Shown: positions 1 to 11,645 of the stretch, one piece after another
How the letters are laid out: the number at the start of each line of letters is the position of its first letter
Numbering within the stretch: position 1 is the stretch's first letter
From: Liolophura sinensis
Taxonomy: Eukaryota; Mollusca; Polyplacophora; Chitonida; Chitonidae
NCBI RefSeq assembly: GCF_032854445.1
Contig: NC_088306.1
Coordinates: 23,159,764 to 23,223,763, forward strand
Length of the DNA: 64,000 bases
Direction of reading: 5' to 3'
Program-made: the position numbers and the translations under genes
Notes under the pieces: generated by a model
What the model was told of the DNA's origin: nothing
Databases searched by the model: none
Seen by the model: only the letters and a program-made list of their open reading frames with translations

Positions 1-544
1 ATAGCCTAACGGTCATTTCTTAGAATAATCTTAAAAAACTGATTTTAATAGTAAAATATTTTTGCACTATGTGATTGTTATACCTGTATTATAAACAGAT
101 GTACAACGAATGTAATTGTTTTACTTTGGATTCTATGAAATGATTGAGTTAGGTACGGAAGAGTTTTCCACTCAGGTTTCAGTATACATGTATTCGCTTA
201 TTTATTTACTTTATTCTGTTGTTAAACACCAAACGCATGCATTGCATTACACGATGGAGGCCAGTATTATGGGTGAATAATGACATGAAAGCAATGCCAA
301 GTCACCAGGCCTTGGGGACTCACCAGTAGGGCCATGACTGCGGTTCGAAACGCACCTCGAACAGTCCTAGTGAAAATTCGAAGTCATGTTATTCTTTGAT
401 TTCTTTGATTCCAGATTTGTCAGTAATAATGAGTAATACGCTTTTGTAGAGTGATTGAGTTAAAATACGTGAAACACAATAAGACAATATCGGTGTCCAA
501 ATGTTGTGAAATTTACACTCCTTTTTTACTTTTAAATATGTCTT
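1..544. other. No gene seen; AT-rich flank
   Basis: I see no splice-flanked coding segment, tRNA or recognisable repeat here apart from AT-rich sequence leading into the T-rich tail of the SINE that follows. Confidence 0.5.
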
Positions 545-547
545 ATG

Positions 548-812
548 CGAAATATTTATTTATTTATTTATTTATTTTTATTTATTTTTTTTTATTTTTT
601 TATTTATTTATTTGATTGGTGTTTTACGCCGTGCTCAAGAATATTTCACTTATACGACGGCGGCCAGCATGGTGGTGGGAGCAAACCGGACAAAGCCCGG
701 GGGAAACCCAGGACCATCCGCAGGCTACTGTCAGACCTTTCCATGTATGGCCGGAGAGGAAGCCAGCATGAGATGGACTTGGACTCACAGCGACCGCATT
801 GCTTATGCGAAA
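548..812 (-). mobile_element. SINE family A copy
   Basis: On the plus strand it begins with a TTTA-rich tract, followed by the reverse complement of the family tail (GGTGTTTTACGCC, then CTCAAGAATATTTCACTTAT) and the core with CCCGGGGGAAACCCA, ending near AGCGACCGCATT. The tRNA-like head is cut off. Family A is best preserved at 52897-53170. Confidence 0.85.
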
Positions 813-839
813 TATATCTTATGAATATACGTCTAAAGG

Positions 840-1690
840 CTGCATATTGATCATGTTAACTTAGCTAGCCACGTTGGATATATAAATAGGGGCAATCAAA
901 GGGCAAGTGTGATACATGTATTGACTGTCGACAATTTCGATACTAGCATAGTACAGGTTTGATTACTGATTTGACTCAATCGCCTATAACATACCTTGCG
1001 TCTTTCTACTACCGCTGAAAACTGTTGACCGCTTCTCTCTGGGTGATTCCGTCCTAATTAATACTAATATACTGGTTTAGTTCTTTTGGTGGTTTGTTAT
1101 GAATGTCGTTTTGGGAATTGACCATGCCATTATTGACCCAGTAAGTCGATTTTGGTTGACGACTTGCAAACGAAGTTCTGTTTTGATGCATGGAGTTTAT
1201 TGCGTCTTTAACCATTAATTGTTGATGGAAACTAGAAAATAAATATTCATATTCAATGACGAGTAATAAATGACAATTTGACAAAATTGCCTATGCCTTT
1301 GGGTTAGGGGTTGTATAGTCTGTTACTATTCAAGCATTTGTATGAACATTTGTATTAAAGACAATACCCAAACTAAACAATGTAGAGTGAAGAAGAATAT
1401 TGATCTCAAACTTTCCTTCGCTGACGTCAAGTCACTGTAAGGATGAATTTGAACAAGGCCACACGGACATCAATTTTGTAGTGAGGAAGAATAAAGTGCG
1501 GGTTGTTGGGTGACTGGATTACCACCATCGTCCTATTAAAGACCGTAAAAGCCTTATTTATAGAGCTAATGGTTTATGCCATTACTGATAACTACATAGA
1601 TTTTCATAAACGAAACAAAACTGTTGTTTATAAATGCATCTCAAGCTCTCACAAAAAACCTCACTGGCGTCAGTTTAGCTCCAATATCAC
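840..1690. other. No gene seen
   Basis: Unique-looking AT-rich sequence. The open frames are short, lack splice context and resemble nothing I know. Confidence 0.45.
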
Positions 1691-1710
1691 AGAAAAATCT
1701 GAAAAGAATA

Positions 1711-1944
1711 TTTATTTATTTATTTGATTGGTGTTTTGCGCCGTACTCAAGAATATTTCACTTATACGACGGCAGCCAGAATTATGGTGGGTGGAAACCG
1801 GGCACATCCCGGGGGAAACCCACGACCATCCGTAGGTTGCTGACAGACCTTCCCACTTACGGCCGGAGAGGAAGCCAGCATGAGCTGGACTTGAACTCAC
1901 AGCGATCGCATTGGTGAGAGGCTCCTGGGTCATTACGCTGCGCT
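1711..1944 (-). mobile_element. SINE family A copy with 14-bp target-site duplication
   Basis: A nearly complete family A element on the minus strand. The 14-base direct repeat ATCTGAAAAGAATA lies immediately outside it at 1697-1710 and again at 1945-1958. This is the target-site duplication expected of LINE-mediated insertion and fixes both ends of this copy. The duplication is perfect, so the insertion is fairly recent. Confidence 0.92.
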
Positions 1945-2028
1945 ATCTGAAAAGAATAGGCCCAGGTCAGGAATGTATAGGAATATATGCTAACACACCA
2001 ACTTTTTGTACATCGTAAGGTGAAAAAG

Positions 2029-2812
2029 GTACTCATATCGACAGATATATCAACAGATGTAATGTGGAATACGGTACTCATATCGACAGATGTAATGTGC
2101 AATATGATACTCATATCAACAGATGTAATGTGGAATATCGTACTCATATCGACAGATGGAATGTGGAATACCGTACTCATATCGACAGATGTAATGTGAA
2201 ATACGGTACTCATATCGACAGATGTAATGTGAAATACGGTACTCATATCGACAGATGGAATGTGGAATAGGTATTCATATCGACAGATGTAATGTGGAAT
2301 ATGATACTTATATCGACAGATGGAGTGTGGAATACGGTACTCATATCGACAGATGCAATGTGAAATACGGTACTCATATCGACAGATGCAATGTGGAATA
2401 CGGTACTCATATCGACAGTTGTAATGTGGAATATGATACTCATATCGACAGATGGAATGTGAAATACGGTACTCATATCGACAGATGCAATGTGGAATAC
2501 GGTACTCATATCGACAGATGTAATGTGAAATACGGTACTCATATCGACAGATGGAATGTGGAATAGGTATTCATATCGACAGATGCAATGTGGAATAGGT
2601 ATTGATATCGACAGATGGAATGTGGAATAGGTATTGATATCGACAGATGGAATGTGGAATAGGTATTCATATCGACAGATGCAATGTGAAATACGGTACT
2701 CATATCGACAGATGCAATGTGGAATAGGTATTGATATCGACAGATGGAATGTGGAATAGGTATTGATATCGACAGATGGAATGTGGAATAGGTATTGATA
2801 TCGACAGAAGCA
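2029..2812. repeat. 33-bp minisatellite, about 24 units
   Basis: Tandem units of the type CATATCGACAGATGTAATG followed by TGGAATACGGTACT, with a roughly 32-bp variant (GGTATTGATATCGACAG) towards the right end. Because 33 is a multiple of 3, several frames stay open on both strands and give repetitive peptides; these are artefacts of the period. Confidence 0.95.
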
Positions 2813-2814
2813 AT

Positions 2815-3640
2815 ATGCTCACTGATTATTACCTCAAGATTGATAATTATTCTCCTGATTTTATCACCGTTTTGGGGGAAATGAAAGACACCCTTTTGAA
2901 AGGGTTTATGTTTACACGCCTATTAACGGTACGTCAGTTTCACTGTTTGTGGGCCCTTGGTGACATTAAACGAGTGACGGTTCTCCTAACTCCTTAATAT
3001 TGCCGTAAACATTTACTGTATTCGATTCAGTAAAGTTTCACTTCCCATAAAAGTATATCTTTACTCTAGTATTGTAATGTAAAGGTTAACAGTTATCTTG
3101 GTTAACATTTACCGGTCTTGAGTGTACCGGAACACTCACTCAGAAGGATACAGGTTAAATTTGTAGGCCTATTTGTTTTAAGAAAATAGTGATTTAATAT
3201 GTATAATTGAATAAACTATGTAGTACACATTGCAGTGTAGCCGATTTCAATTAGCAAAATGACCATGCAAAAATCCAAAAGTGGAAAAATTGTTCCAATG
3301 CTGTTGGTAAAAGCCAGACTTAAAGATCAGCTATTTGGGACGAGAGTGGGATTTTCCCGTACCTGAACATGTACATATTTACTAACTGTCAGTATCGCAA
3401 TGTATAAAAGATGACTATTTCACGTAAAAACACCTTAATTAATTCATCTTATAAAAGTGGAATGATTACTGTAAAAGGTAAACATGTACACAATGCGTTA
3501 AACAATCAGCAATCGTTGAACGTTTGCTAGAAATTCTAACAGTGTAGTTTGCAAAGGCTTAAATTGGTTGAAGTCCACTTGTCCTCCGCACATACATGGT
3601 GTGTATATTTACAAGTGGTAAAGTTCATGAGTAACTTGCC
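2815..3640. other. No gene seen
   Basis: AT-rich sequence between the 33-bp array and a SINE remnant. I could support no exon, RNA gene or repeat. Confidence 0.45.
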
Positions 3641-3642
3641 CA

Positions 3643-3745
3643 AGGTCGTTGGTTTTCTCCGGGCACGGGGGTTTCCTCTACCCATCAAACTGACCTGCAT
3701 CACATAAGTGAAAAATTCTTGAGTATGGCGTTAAGCAGAAATGGG
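3643..3745 (+). mobile_element. Diverged SINE family A fragment
   Basis: The plus strand carries the core (GGTTTTCTCCGGGCACGG, GGTTTCCTCTACCCA) and the tail (AAGTGAAAAATTCTTGAGTA). It is an old copy without head or A-rich end. Confidence 0.65.
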
Positions 3746-3886
3746 ACAAAATCCGAGGTAAAACCCAGGACCATCCACACATTACCTTAATAGATCTGTG
3801 CATGATTGTCGAACAGTGTCGTGCTCTTTCTAAAGATTCATATCTCAGCGAGAATGCCTTTTCTCAGATCTACCTGAACAATATAT

Positions 3887-3912
3887 TATTGTTGTTGTTG
3901 TTGTTGTTGTTG
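3887..3912 (+). repeat. (TTG)n microsatellite
   Basis: Eight to nine consecutive TTG units. Confidence 0.9.
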
Positions 3913-4291
3913 TATACAAACTTTCTGTCCCGGGTGAGTTTAACCCTGGCCAGCGGCTATAATTATTCCAGTACTGAAGCTCAGTAAAACCTACCTATGT
4001 CCACCTCTTACAGGTCTATTGCTTATTGCAGCAAAGAAATTTTGTGAATTTTTTAAGGAAACAAAATATTATATAAAGTCCGGAGCAAATTCTGTAACGA
4101 GGTGTGAACTACGGATCATGCAGTCGCCTTATAGAACACTTTTACTAGAAATGCACTTTGCACGTCTGATTTATATGATTAAATAAAGGATACCCTTTTA
4201 CCGTGATTCAAATAGATAGTCTATGACATGGTGTAGAGAACGGCGGAATAATGAAACTATAGAGTAGGGAGGCTGCTTGTGTGGGTCTAAA

Positions 4292-4432
4292 ATCTTCACA
4301 TCATTTAAAGTAAGGGTTGGTAGGGAGTATTCTGGGCCAGTTCAAGTGGAAAACAGTGTTCCTCAGGGTGGTGTAATTTCCCCTACGTTATTTAATATAT
4401 TAATTAATTGCATTCCTTGGGCCTTATCATAA
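4292..4432 (+). pseudogene. Non-LTR retrotransposon reverse transcriptase fragment
   Basis: One frame reads through a palm segment containing VPQGGVISPTLFNILIN, the classic non-LTR (LINE) reverse-transcriptase block around motif B. It hits a stop just after IPWALS. A DDN triplet followed by IIWF, possibly the catalytic (Y/F)xDD motif, lies about 25 bases further on in another frame. Neither the endonuclease nor the rest of the RT is visible, so this is a short dead fragment. I cannot assign it to a clade. Confidence 0.75.
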
Positions 4433-5048
4433 AAATCTTGATGCCCCTTACTTGATGACAATATTATCTGGTTTATTACTGTAAGGGGTTATAAAATAAC
4501 ATACCAAAACATGAATATAAATTTTCTTATGTAAAGACAGAGGATGCTGCGCACGTGATAATGAATATTCAGGATATTGCCATTTCTTTTAATAATTCTC
4601 CAGTAGAACTGTATACTTCTTTTTTAAATGTTTGGCTAATATCTCAAAAATACTGAACTTATGAAACGTTCAGTACTACTCAAAAGTACCAAAGCATAAA
4701 GGTTATATTATTAAATTAATATCATTTTAATCCACTGTGGAGTGGTAGGGTAGTGCGGTAGACATAATCATTTATGTGTGTTTTTCCTAAATAAACTGAG
4801 TGCGCTCCATTCAAAGTTTCGACATTAAACAATCTTAATTGTGAAACCTATACATACTCATGTCTTCTTAAGCAATCCAAGGTAAGCATCCCATCAGTCT
4901 AATCCATGTCGAGTGCCAGGCCAAAAATACACGAGACATTATGTCAGATCAAACTGACAGCATGCCCCTTATCCTGAGCATAAAGCATGCTGTATCAAGG
5001 TGTGGTGTAGGTACAAATACAAACAGAATATAGAAAACAACATCACAT

Positions 5049-5110
5049 TAAAACAATGCAAATGGACAAGACCTCAGAGGTGTTCAGTCCGCAGCAGAAT
5101 TCCTGGTTTA
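5049..5110 (+). repeat. Diverged copy of the repeat at 5410
   Basis: AAAACAATGCAAATGGACAA..GTCCGCAGCAGAAT matches, with several differences, the segment at 5410-5470. The two are dispersed copies of one unnamed repeat. Confidence 0.55.
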
Positions 5111-5409
5111 TACAGGAATACAATATAGAAAACTTACCGCACATAGAGTAAAACCAGAGCAACGACGACATTGTCATAATTGGCAAATGGTCGCACGTAA
5201 ATGACGAAATACAGCCTCTTTTCAGTTTACTTCAATTTGAGTTCATTCTCACTGCTCATATAAATGCTAACATATTAGCACGTTACACCCCATACCACCA
5301 TACCTTAAGTAGAAATAGGTAAGCAAAAGTTATTTATGTTAGCCGTAATTTATTACGCGCGACTGGTTTAGAATAACTCAAAATGCTTAATACGTTTAAT
5401 ATGTTATCA

Positions 5410-5600
5410 TAATAAAACAATGCAAAGGGGCCAGGCCTCGGGGAGGCTCTGTCCACCAGCAGAATATACCCGAATAAAGTTGCATGAACTCCCAGTTTAT
5501 GCAGGAGTCTTAGCAAGGTCCAGACTCGACTCGGGATAGAAGCCTGATCTTCCGCTCAATAAGTGGACGCTCTAACCTCTCGGCCATCTCTGTGCGGTTG
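5410..5600 (-). mobile_element. SINE-like repeat with tRNA-like head
   Basis: On the minus strand the segment 5520-5600 reads GATGGCCGAGAGGTTAGAGCG and, further in, CCCGAGTCGAGTC. This resembles the A and B boxes of a serine or leucine tRNA. The remainder matches the copy at 5049-5110. It is too degenerate for a working tRNA gene, so I call it a tRNA-derived SINE. Confidence 0.5.
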
Positions 5601-5639
5601 TACAAGGAGAGAGTAGGAGGGATGTGTGTGGAAGGGAAG

Positions 5640-6880
5640 GGGGGAAGGGCGAGGGGAGGATGCTAGTCTACCTAACCACAAAACTGGATGGTGAAGAAAA
5701 CAAAATTTCCGATTTTTATCATATTTACATTTTTAATATGTTCATAAATATTATCATAATCAGATTAAATGCTTGTGTTTGGATATGAGCAACAAATTTA
5801 CATTCACACAAATTTATTCAGAATATTGTTCTTTAAAGACCATATATACAAAGAGGTGGCCCCAAATACCTTAAAAAATTCGAAACAAAAAATCTCACAA
5901 GAGATCATATTTGCAAACAAGATTTTACGCTCTTGTGATTTTGGCATTATTTTTCTTCTCCTTCAAATTAAAGCTTAGGCAACGAATGAATGCAAATGAC
6001 GAACATTAAGAAAAAAAGAATAACAGATTAAATTTTAGCATCTATTTATCTTCCATATGATCTTAAAATTAAAGCTTAGGCAGCTAACGAATGCAAACTA
6101 ACATAGAGAAAAAACAAGTTCTTTTGTATCAACGTCTAAGGTTATAATTGGACTGAAGGCTTTGATTTAAATTAGAATACGTCGTACAAAACAGAGCCCT
6201 GCAGACATAAGCAATTGTTTCAAAAGGTGAAGGAAATTAAAATTGCAGTCAAGCAAACGTTCGTTTTACTTGCTTATTTACCCGTTAGTATAATGCGATC
6301 CTTCTAACGTTTTTAAAAATAATAAAGAACTCGTGCTACATACCTCGAGGTAAACGCTTTTAAGAGCACAGTTATCCCCAGAAAAGTCATTACGAAGATT
6401 TTTAACACAGTGGACGCATGGGGTAAGTGTATAGGACAATAATTTATTTCTCTTTTAAAGAATAGTTTAGACCCAGTGAAATCACAAAGCCAAGACCGCC
6501 CAAATAACAAAACGCATTCACTTTATTGGATTAATTTTATAGTGTTTTTATTTTCATTTGTTTTTATTGCATTTATTTGGCTTGTGTATTCTTCTTGTCG
6601 CAATTAAACCGTTCCGAAAGCTGCTGAACAAAACTTTTAGTGAAGTTCTATATCACTTCATTTTGAATGTGCTAAGCTTTACGTAGGACAATTTCTCCCT
6701 CATAAATTTAAAAGTAGAAAACAAAATGTTTGTTGAAATTGCAGTGATTTTTAAATTCGGATTCAAACCCAAAAGTTCTCTCTTTATACTGTTCAGTTTC
6801 TCCACGTAAATCCTAATAAGGAAAACGCAGCAAATTACTTTGATGAAAATTTTTGACATTATACCATTTTCTTTCAGAAC
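5640..6880. other. No gene seen; short direct repeat
   Basis: AT-rich. A short direct repeat (AATTAAAGCTTAGGCA) occurs near 5968 and 6068. A polypyrimidine tract ending CTTTCAG at 6871-6876 could be the acceptor of a 5'-UTR intron for the gene starting at 6888. Confidence 0.4.
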
Positions 6881-6887
6881 AATCAAG

Positions 6888-9844
6888 ATGACTGGTAAAA
6901 TCTGTTTTCTAACGTTCCTCCTGGTGTCGCTACTAGCTTGCTGGATTTTCAGCTCCCAGGTATGTCGAATTGAAATGTAGTCTAATATTTGCACACGTCA
7001 CACGTGGGAAAGTTTGTCAGTAATTTGCCAAAGGTTAGTGGTTTACCAAGGGCACACTTCTGGTTTTTTTAGGTATTATTACAGTTTGGCATTGTTACTT
7101 TTCACTGATGACTACACTGATTAACACACTGTAACTAATTTTCTGGCTAAAATTACAAGGTTTATGTATTGGCCTCCAGGAAAATAAAAGTTTATTGTGC
7201 TATGGAGTAACTTACATCAGGTTTTGCTTTTTTGAGAGGATCAACAATTCTAAGCCCAGCAATCTGCGAATGGTCGTGGGTTTGTTATGCACTCTGGCCG
7301 GTTTCTTCCCACCATAATGTCGGCGTGAAACACAAATCAAATAAATAAATCAGACAAATAAATCAACAATTGTAAGGCGTTTTCCAATTGCCCAAACGTC
7401 TATTTTATTATGCAACTGTCGATTAATTTACTGAAATATTCTGCTGGATTATTTGGCAAGTATTGCGTAACTAGCAGCAGCTTTAATCAAGAATATTACC
7501 TTGAAACTGTGGTAATCTGGTAAATTTGTGTCGCCTTACATGCAGAGTTTGTTGCTGATTATACAGTGCAAGCGTAAAATTATCATTTGAACACTTTGGC
7601 CAGCTTGCCCTAACAAACATCGACACTTACGACAAGTTAGGATATCCCCTGCTGCGATAGAACAATCCCGGACTAAGGCGTAAAACTCCTATCATATAAA
7701 TAAATAAATAAATAAATGTTGATTGACATATTCATGGATTTGCCATTGGTTCCTTACCTAAATTAGCGGTGTATCTGTGGGTCTGCCTTGATTAATACGA
7801 TACATGTGTGGAAAGATTATGACTTTTCTCGAATTTAAAAATAACATGTTGGGGTTTGATTGGGGAAATACGCGACTTATGCATAGATTAACCATTATGT
7901 CTTGCTGGGATTCTCTGTTATACATTTAGGATTTTACCACCGATAAATGCTTCTGCTATTTTTTCTCGGAATTAGCAGTCAAACAACTTGTCATTGCATA
8001 GTTTATGATATACCTGAGATATATTTGTCGCTTCCACCAGCCCAAAACAAATCTGTGTTTCCACCAACGTGATAGTGTTTGATGTGTAGCCCGTGCGATT
8101 CTTTGACGCATTCGCTACAGTATTCCCAGAGACTCTGCGTTGACAGCTAAGTTTACCTGTATGCTTCTTAAGACTTTTAGTTAAAAACCTTGTTACTTGT
8201 AACTTTAAACTAGAATAGGTAAACTAATTGTACTTTGAAGTTAGAAGTTACAACTTATAATTACCTCGGCAATAAACTTAGGCCGATACCTTAAAAATGA
8301 GACATGTTTTATTCGGTCTGCGCTAACGGTCTGCGAGAGAATCGTGGAAAAACTCCTGCCTATGTACGTAATTCCATGTTCAAAAGAACTATCCTGAGAG
8401 GATTAATCGAAAACGCACGTATCCACAGAAACACGTTTTAATTAGTGTGAATGAGTAACTACTCAGTATGAATAAACAAAGTAAGCTGTTGACTGTTGCA
8501 ATGTTGTTGTGGAATTCCCCTGGGCTCTACCCGGTTTCCTCCCACAATAGTGTTTTACGTCGTACATTCATTGTGCGAAGCCTGGAGACCCCGGGATGAA
8601 ACCCGGTCGGGTCATACCAAAGGCTTTAACAATGGTACCTGCTGCTGCATGGCTTAGCGCTCAGCAAGAAAACATGATTGGTTGTCGCGGTGTCAGTATA
8701 ATGTGCTTAGTAACTCCTCATCGTCATATTGCTGAAAACTGGTTTAAGTATGACGTAAAAGCACACATATACACACCGTGTATTCTTGTGCCAGGGTGAA
8801 TCCATGCTGCCAAAGTGCTGCCGCCACTGAGGAATTATGGTGAAGACACCAGACAGCGACTGTTTCATTAGACGGGCCTCACCTATCATTCTTGCTGGCA
8901 ATATGACATATGCTAGTATTGCTACGTAACATGTGACGTATAGAAGAAGACATGCGACTCAACTCATGCGGCTAGAAGTCTGTATCTCACATAGAAGATG
9001 AACACCCGGCTCGGTGAGAATCTGTGCATTGTTATATTCCGTTTTTTCTTAAAAGCCAACAACATAAGAATTTAACAAATCTTTGATTCTTCATTTGAAC
9101 AGGTGATTGCCGAGGATGATAACGCAAAGGAAGGTGAGTGTAACGCTGATATGAGAATAACATGAGGTACATTGGAGATGATATATGAGAATAAACATGT
9201 GGTACATTGGAGACTAGATATAAGAATAACATGTGGTACATTGGGATGAGATATGAGAATAACATGTGGTGCATTGGGATGAGATATGAGAATAGCATGT
9301 GGTACAACTGGATAAGACATGACAATAACATGTACTTTACTTCAATACAAAGGGAATGAGACATGAGAATAACGTGATATTTTATAAAACTGGGGAAACG
9401 ACGTGTGCGATATGAGGGTCTCACCTAACGCGTTTCACGAAAGCCTCGAGCTCACTGTATCTGATCGCACTGACCAGCCAGGTCGCAGGTTCAAAACCGG
9501 ATACCTCTTGTTCTTCTTCGATGGAAAGTTTGTCAGCTACCTGACAACTAGCAATATTTTACCGGTTCCCATCCATATATAGACAATGAATACCGTGGTT
9601 TAAGCGAAACATTCTTGAGCACAGCGCCCCTCCTCCCACCCCCCCCCCCCCCCCACCCTCCGCCTTTGCAAACAATCCAAAACAATTAAAGATAGCAAAA
9701 AAAACATATTTGCTTGCAGATCTACTCACCGGACGAGAAAAGCGTCGCATGCCGAGACCTCCAGGAGACTGTTATACTGCTGCCTTCACAACTTGCACGG
9801 AACAACTTGTAGTTGTAAAGGCTACAGAACTGAATATCGACTAG
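6888..9844 (+). CDS. Putative small secreted cysteine-containing precursor (3 exons)
   Basis: Unrecognised gene assembled from splice signals. Exon 1 (6888-6959) encodes 24 residues starting MTGKICFLTFLLVSLL, a strong signal peptide, with donor GTATGT. Exon 2 (9103-9133) lies between TTGAACAG and GTGAGT and adds an acidic stretch (VIAEDDNAKE). Exon 3 (9720-9844) follows CTTGCAG in matching phase, contains a basic cleavage-like EKRR and then GDCYTAAFTTC, and stops at 9842. The plan (signal, short acidic pro-region, dibasic site, GDC) parallels the ICK precursor at 11608-14011. In this frame only two cysteines follow; an overlapping frame ending at 9855 has three more (TCSC and VC), so exon 3 may carry a frameshift. 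The product would be secreted; its role is unknown. Confidence is good for exon 1 and moderate for the rest. Confidence 0.55.
7250..7375 (+). mobile_element. SINE family A fragment
   Basis: GCAATCTGCGAATGGTCGTG, GGTTTCTTCCCACCATAAT and an A-rich AAATAAATAAAT tail, with part of the core deleted. A second tail-only remnant, GGCGTAAAACTCC followed by AAATAAATAAAT, lies at 7667-7716. Confidence 0.7.
7720..8500. other. No gene seen (intronic if the 6888 gene is real)
   Basis: AT-rich sequence with no coding or repeat signal I can name. A fragment of SINE family A core (GGTTTCCTCCCACAATAG) follows at 8510-8575. Confidence 0.4.
8575..8890. mobile_element. SINE family C pieces in opposite orientations
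   Basis: The segment 8580-8745 matches the plus-strand family C body (CGGTCGGGTCATACC, CAGTATAATGTGCTTAG, CTCATCGTCATATTGCTGA). The segment 8775-8870 matches the same family on the minus strand (GAATCCATGCTGCCAAAGTG, GAAGACACCAGACA). The mosaic probably reflects two adjacent insertions or an inversion. Confidence 0.65.
9146..9390. repeat. 33-bp minisatellite, about 7 units
   Basis: Units such as GATATGAGAATAACATGTGG followed by TACATTGGGAT. The array begins directly after the donor of the putative exon 9103-9133. Confidence 0.85.
9637..9660 (+). repeat. Poly-C tract
   Basis: A run of mainly C residues (CCCACCCCCC and more), G-rich on the other strand. It lies about 60 bases before the acceptor at 9719. 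Confidence 0.85.
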
Positions 9845-10276
9845 TATGCCCTTAATACGTCCACAGCAGGGAGGAGAGAAAACGGAAGTGCCGTGCAGTG
9901 AGAACTTAAAATCTCTTCAGGGAAAAATCACTTCATTTCCAACGTCAACTGATTTCAACTTGTTTCACGCTTATGAGATGACTTCGAATTTTAAAATGAA
10001 TTTGAATGGACGAATAAGCTCAAAACTTAACAATTTCATTGTTGAAGAGTCGGCATCTTATTAAAAGCATTCAGACAAAGGCTTTTTCACATTTTCATTT
10101 GTTTTCGTTGATTGGCAATTTGAGAATCTGGTAGACTGGATTGGCACCTTAATTTCGACACATCGTGTGATCGAACGTCTAATACCACTAACTGAAGAGA
10201 TTTCCAGCAGTTAATCCGAATGAGACGTAAAATGATCTCCGTGTTCTATAGTGATACACTCAAAAAATTACCTGTT

Positions 10277-10480
10277 GATTTTAACTTGAAAGTCTGTTGT
10301 CTGAGTGATGCTAGAATGTATTCTGTTATTATACACATATTATGTCATATTCCACGTAATATCCTGTTAGTCTAATAGAATCTTTTTGTTGAATTAAAAG
10401 AACATTTGTGTTTTATTTAGCAGAACAATCTGCCGCAATAACAGAATGTATGCTAGAATAATTTAATGAATCTGATTAAG
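10277..10480. mobile_element. Palindromic MITE, copy 1
   Basis: The left end carries TGAGTGATGCTAGAATGTAT followed by TCTGTTATT. The right end carries its inverse, AATAACAGAATGTATGCTAG. The same paired ends occur at 39130-39340, 41165-41385 and 58455-58645. There is no coding capacity. Confidence 0.8.
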
Positions 10481-10523
10481 TTTTTGAGTCTGGATAGTTA
10501 AATTTTTACTGTAAATGTTGTGC

Positions 10524-10590
10524 GCAGCAACCTTTAGGTGGTCGTGGGTTTCCCACGGGCTCCGTCGTATATAAGTGAATACCCCATACG
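10524..10590 (+). mobile_element. SINE family A fragment
   Basis: GCAGCAACCTTTAGGTGGTC, GTGGGTTTCCCACGGGCTCC, then GTCGTATATAAGTGAATA. This is a core fragment with an internal deletion. Confidence 0.6.
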
Positions 10591-10599
10591 TACATACAT

Positions 10600-11030
10600 A
10601 GCGCCCGGGAAATCCTCCGACCTTTGACAAGTCACAACGATCCCGAGCTTCAACGGCCACTTATTGTACCAATGCCCTGTTAAGCTAATAGTGTGAGTGG
10701 GAAAATATACAAATTACTTGGCCAAGGCCTGGTTTCAACCCTAACATCTACAGGTCGATACCTTTTTCTGCTTTACCCCCTAGTAACAGCTGGCCTGTAT
10801 CGCAGCAGGAGTTAACCGACATCAGAAAAGGAGAACAGACACTAAAGTATTTAAGATGTCAAAATATGCAAATTCTATAATTTAAAATAGAAATTAATAT
10901 TCTTTCGCGTCTTTAACAGTAGCTGTTAAACGAACAGGGGATTATCCTGTATTTAGCCCTTTTTACCCTGATAACAAATATTCTTATCACTTTGTTATCA
11001 ATATAAAAGGCTAAATACTGGGTTAATCTG
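10600..11030. other. No gene seen
   Basis: No exon-like or repeat signal recognised. A tRNA-like phrase (CCAATGCCCTGTTAAGCTAA on the plus strand) is too short to call. Confidence 0.4.
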
Positions 11031-11039
11031 ACTGATGAC

Positions 11040-11284
11040 TTGCGACGTACTCAAGAATATTTCACACTTATGCGGCGGCGGTCAACATTCTTGTGAGGGG
11101 AAACCGGCAAAGCCCGGGGGAACACACGACCATCCGCAGGCTGCTGAGAGACGTTCCCGAGAAACGGCAAGAAAGGAAGGCAACGTGAGCTGGACTAGAA
11201 CTCACAGCGACCGCATTAGTGACAGGTTCTTTTGGCGTTGCGCCGCGCTGGCGTGCTAGCCACATTGGTCGCGGAGGCCCCTCC
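11040..11284 (-). mobile_element. SINE family A copy with tRNA-like head
   Basis: Runs from the tail (GTACTCAAGAATATTTCAC) through the core to a degenerate tRNA-like head (GGCCTCCGCGACC on the minus strand). The A-rich end is missing. It directly abuts the next tandem array. Confidence 0.85.
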
Positions 11285-11287
11285 ACT

Positions 11288-11526
11288 GTTTTTATACATA
11301 TACATAATTTTTTTATACATAAAGCTGCTGGCGAAACACGTTTAATCACATAAGTCACATATGTTTTTTATACATAAAGCTGCTGGCGAAACACGTTTAA
11401 TCACATAAGTCACAAATGTTTTTTTATACATAAAGCTGGCTGTGGCGAAACACGTTTAATCACATAGGTCACAAATGTTTTTATACATAAAGCTGCTGGC
11501 GAAACACGTTAATCACATAAGTTATA
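11288..11526. repeat. About 57-bp tandem repeat, 4 units
   Basis: Four units of TTTTTATACATAAAGCTGCT plus GGCGAAACACGTTTAATCAC with small length differences. It lies just downstream of the ICK gene's 3' end. Confidence 0.9.
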
Positions 11527-11594
11527 AGCGTTTTCAATCTATAAAAAGTTTTTATTCAAGGCTTGACAATTACTTGGGATTTTCTGAGATTTGA

Positions 11595-11645
11595 TTTATT
11601 TATTTATTTATTGATTTGATTGGTGTTTTACGCCGTACTCAAGAA
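11595..11645 (-). mobile_element. 51-bp 5'-truncated SINE family A tail with 13-bp target-site duplication
   Basis: Only the SINE tail (GTACGGCGTAAAACACCAAT plus A-rich end, minus strand) is present. The direct repeat TTCTGAGATTTGA flanks it at 11582-11594 and 11646-11658. The insertion is in the same orientation as the ICK gene and lies inside its terminal reading frame. Confidence 0.92.

Noticed and set aside
1987-2566. Open frames on both strands with repeats such as THIDRCNVEYG
   Set aside because: Produced by the 33-bp minisatellite, whose period is a multiple of 3.
2029-2812. CRISPR-like array
   Set aside because: Units are contiguous and nearly identical with no unique spacers, and the DNA is eukaryotic.
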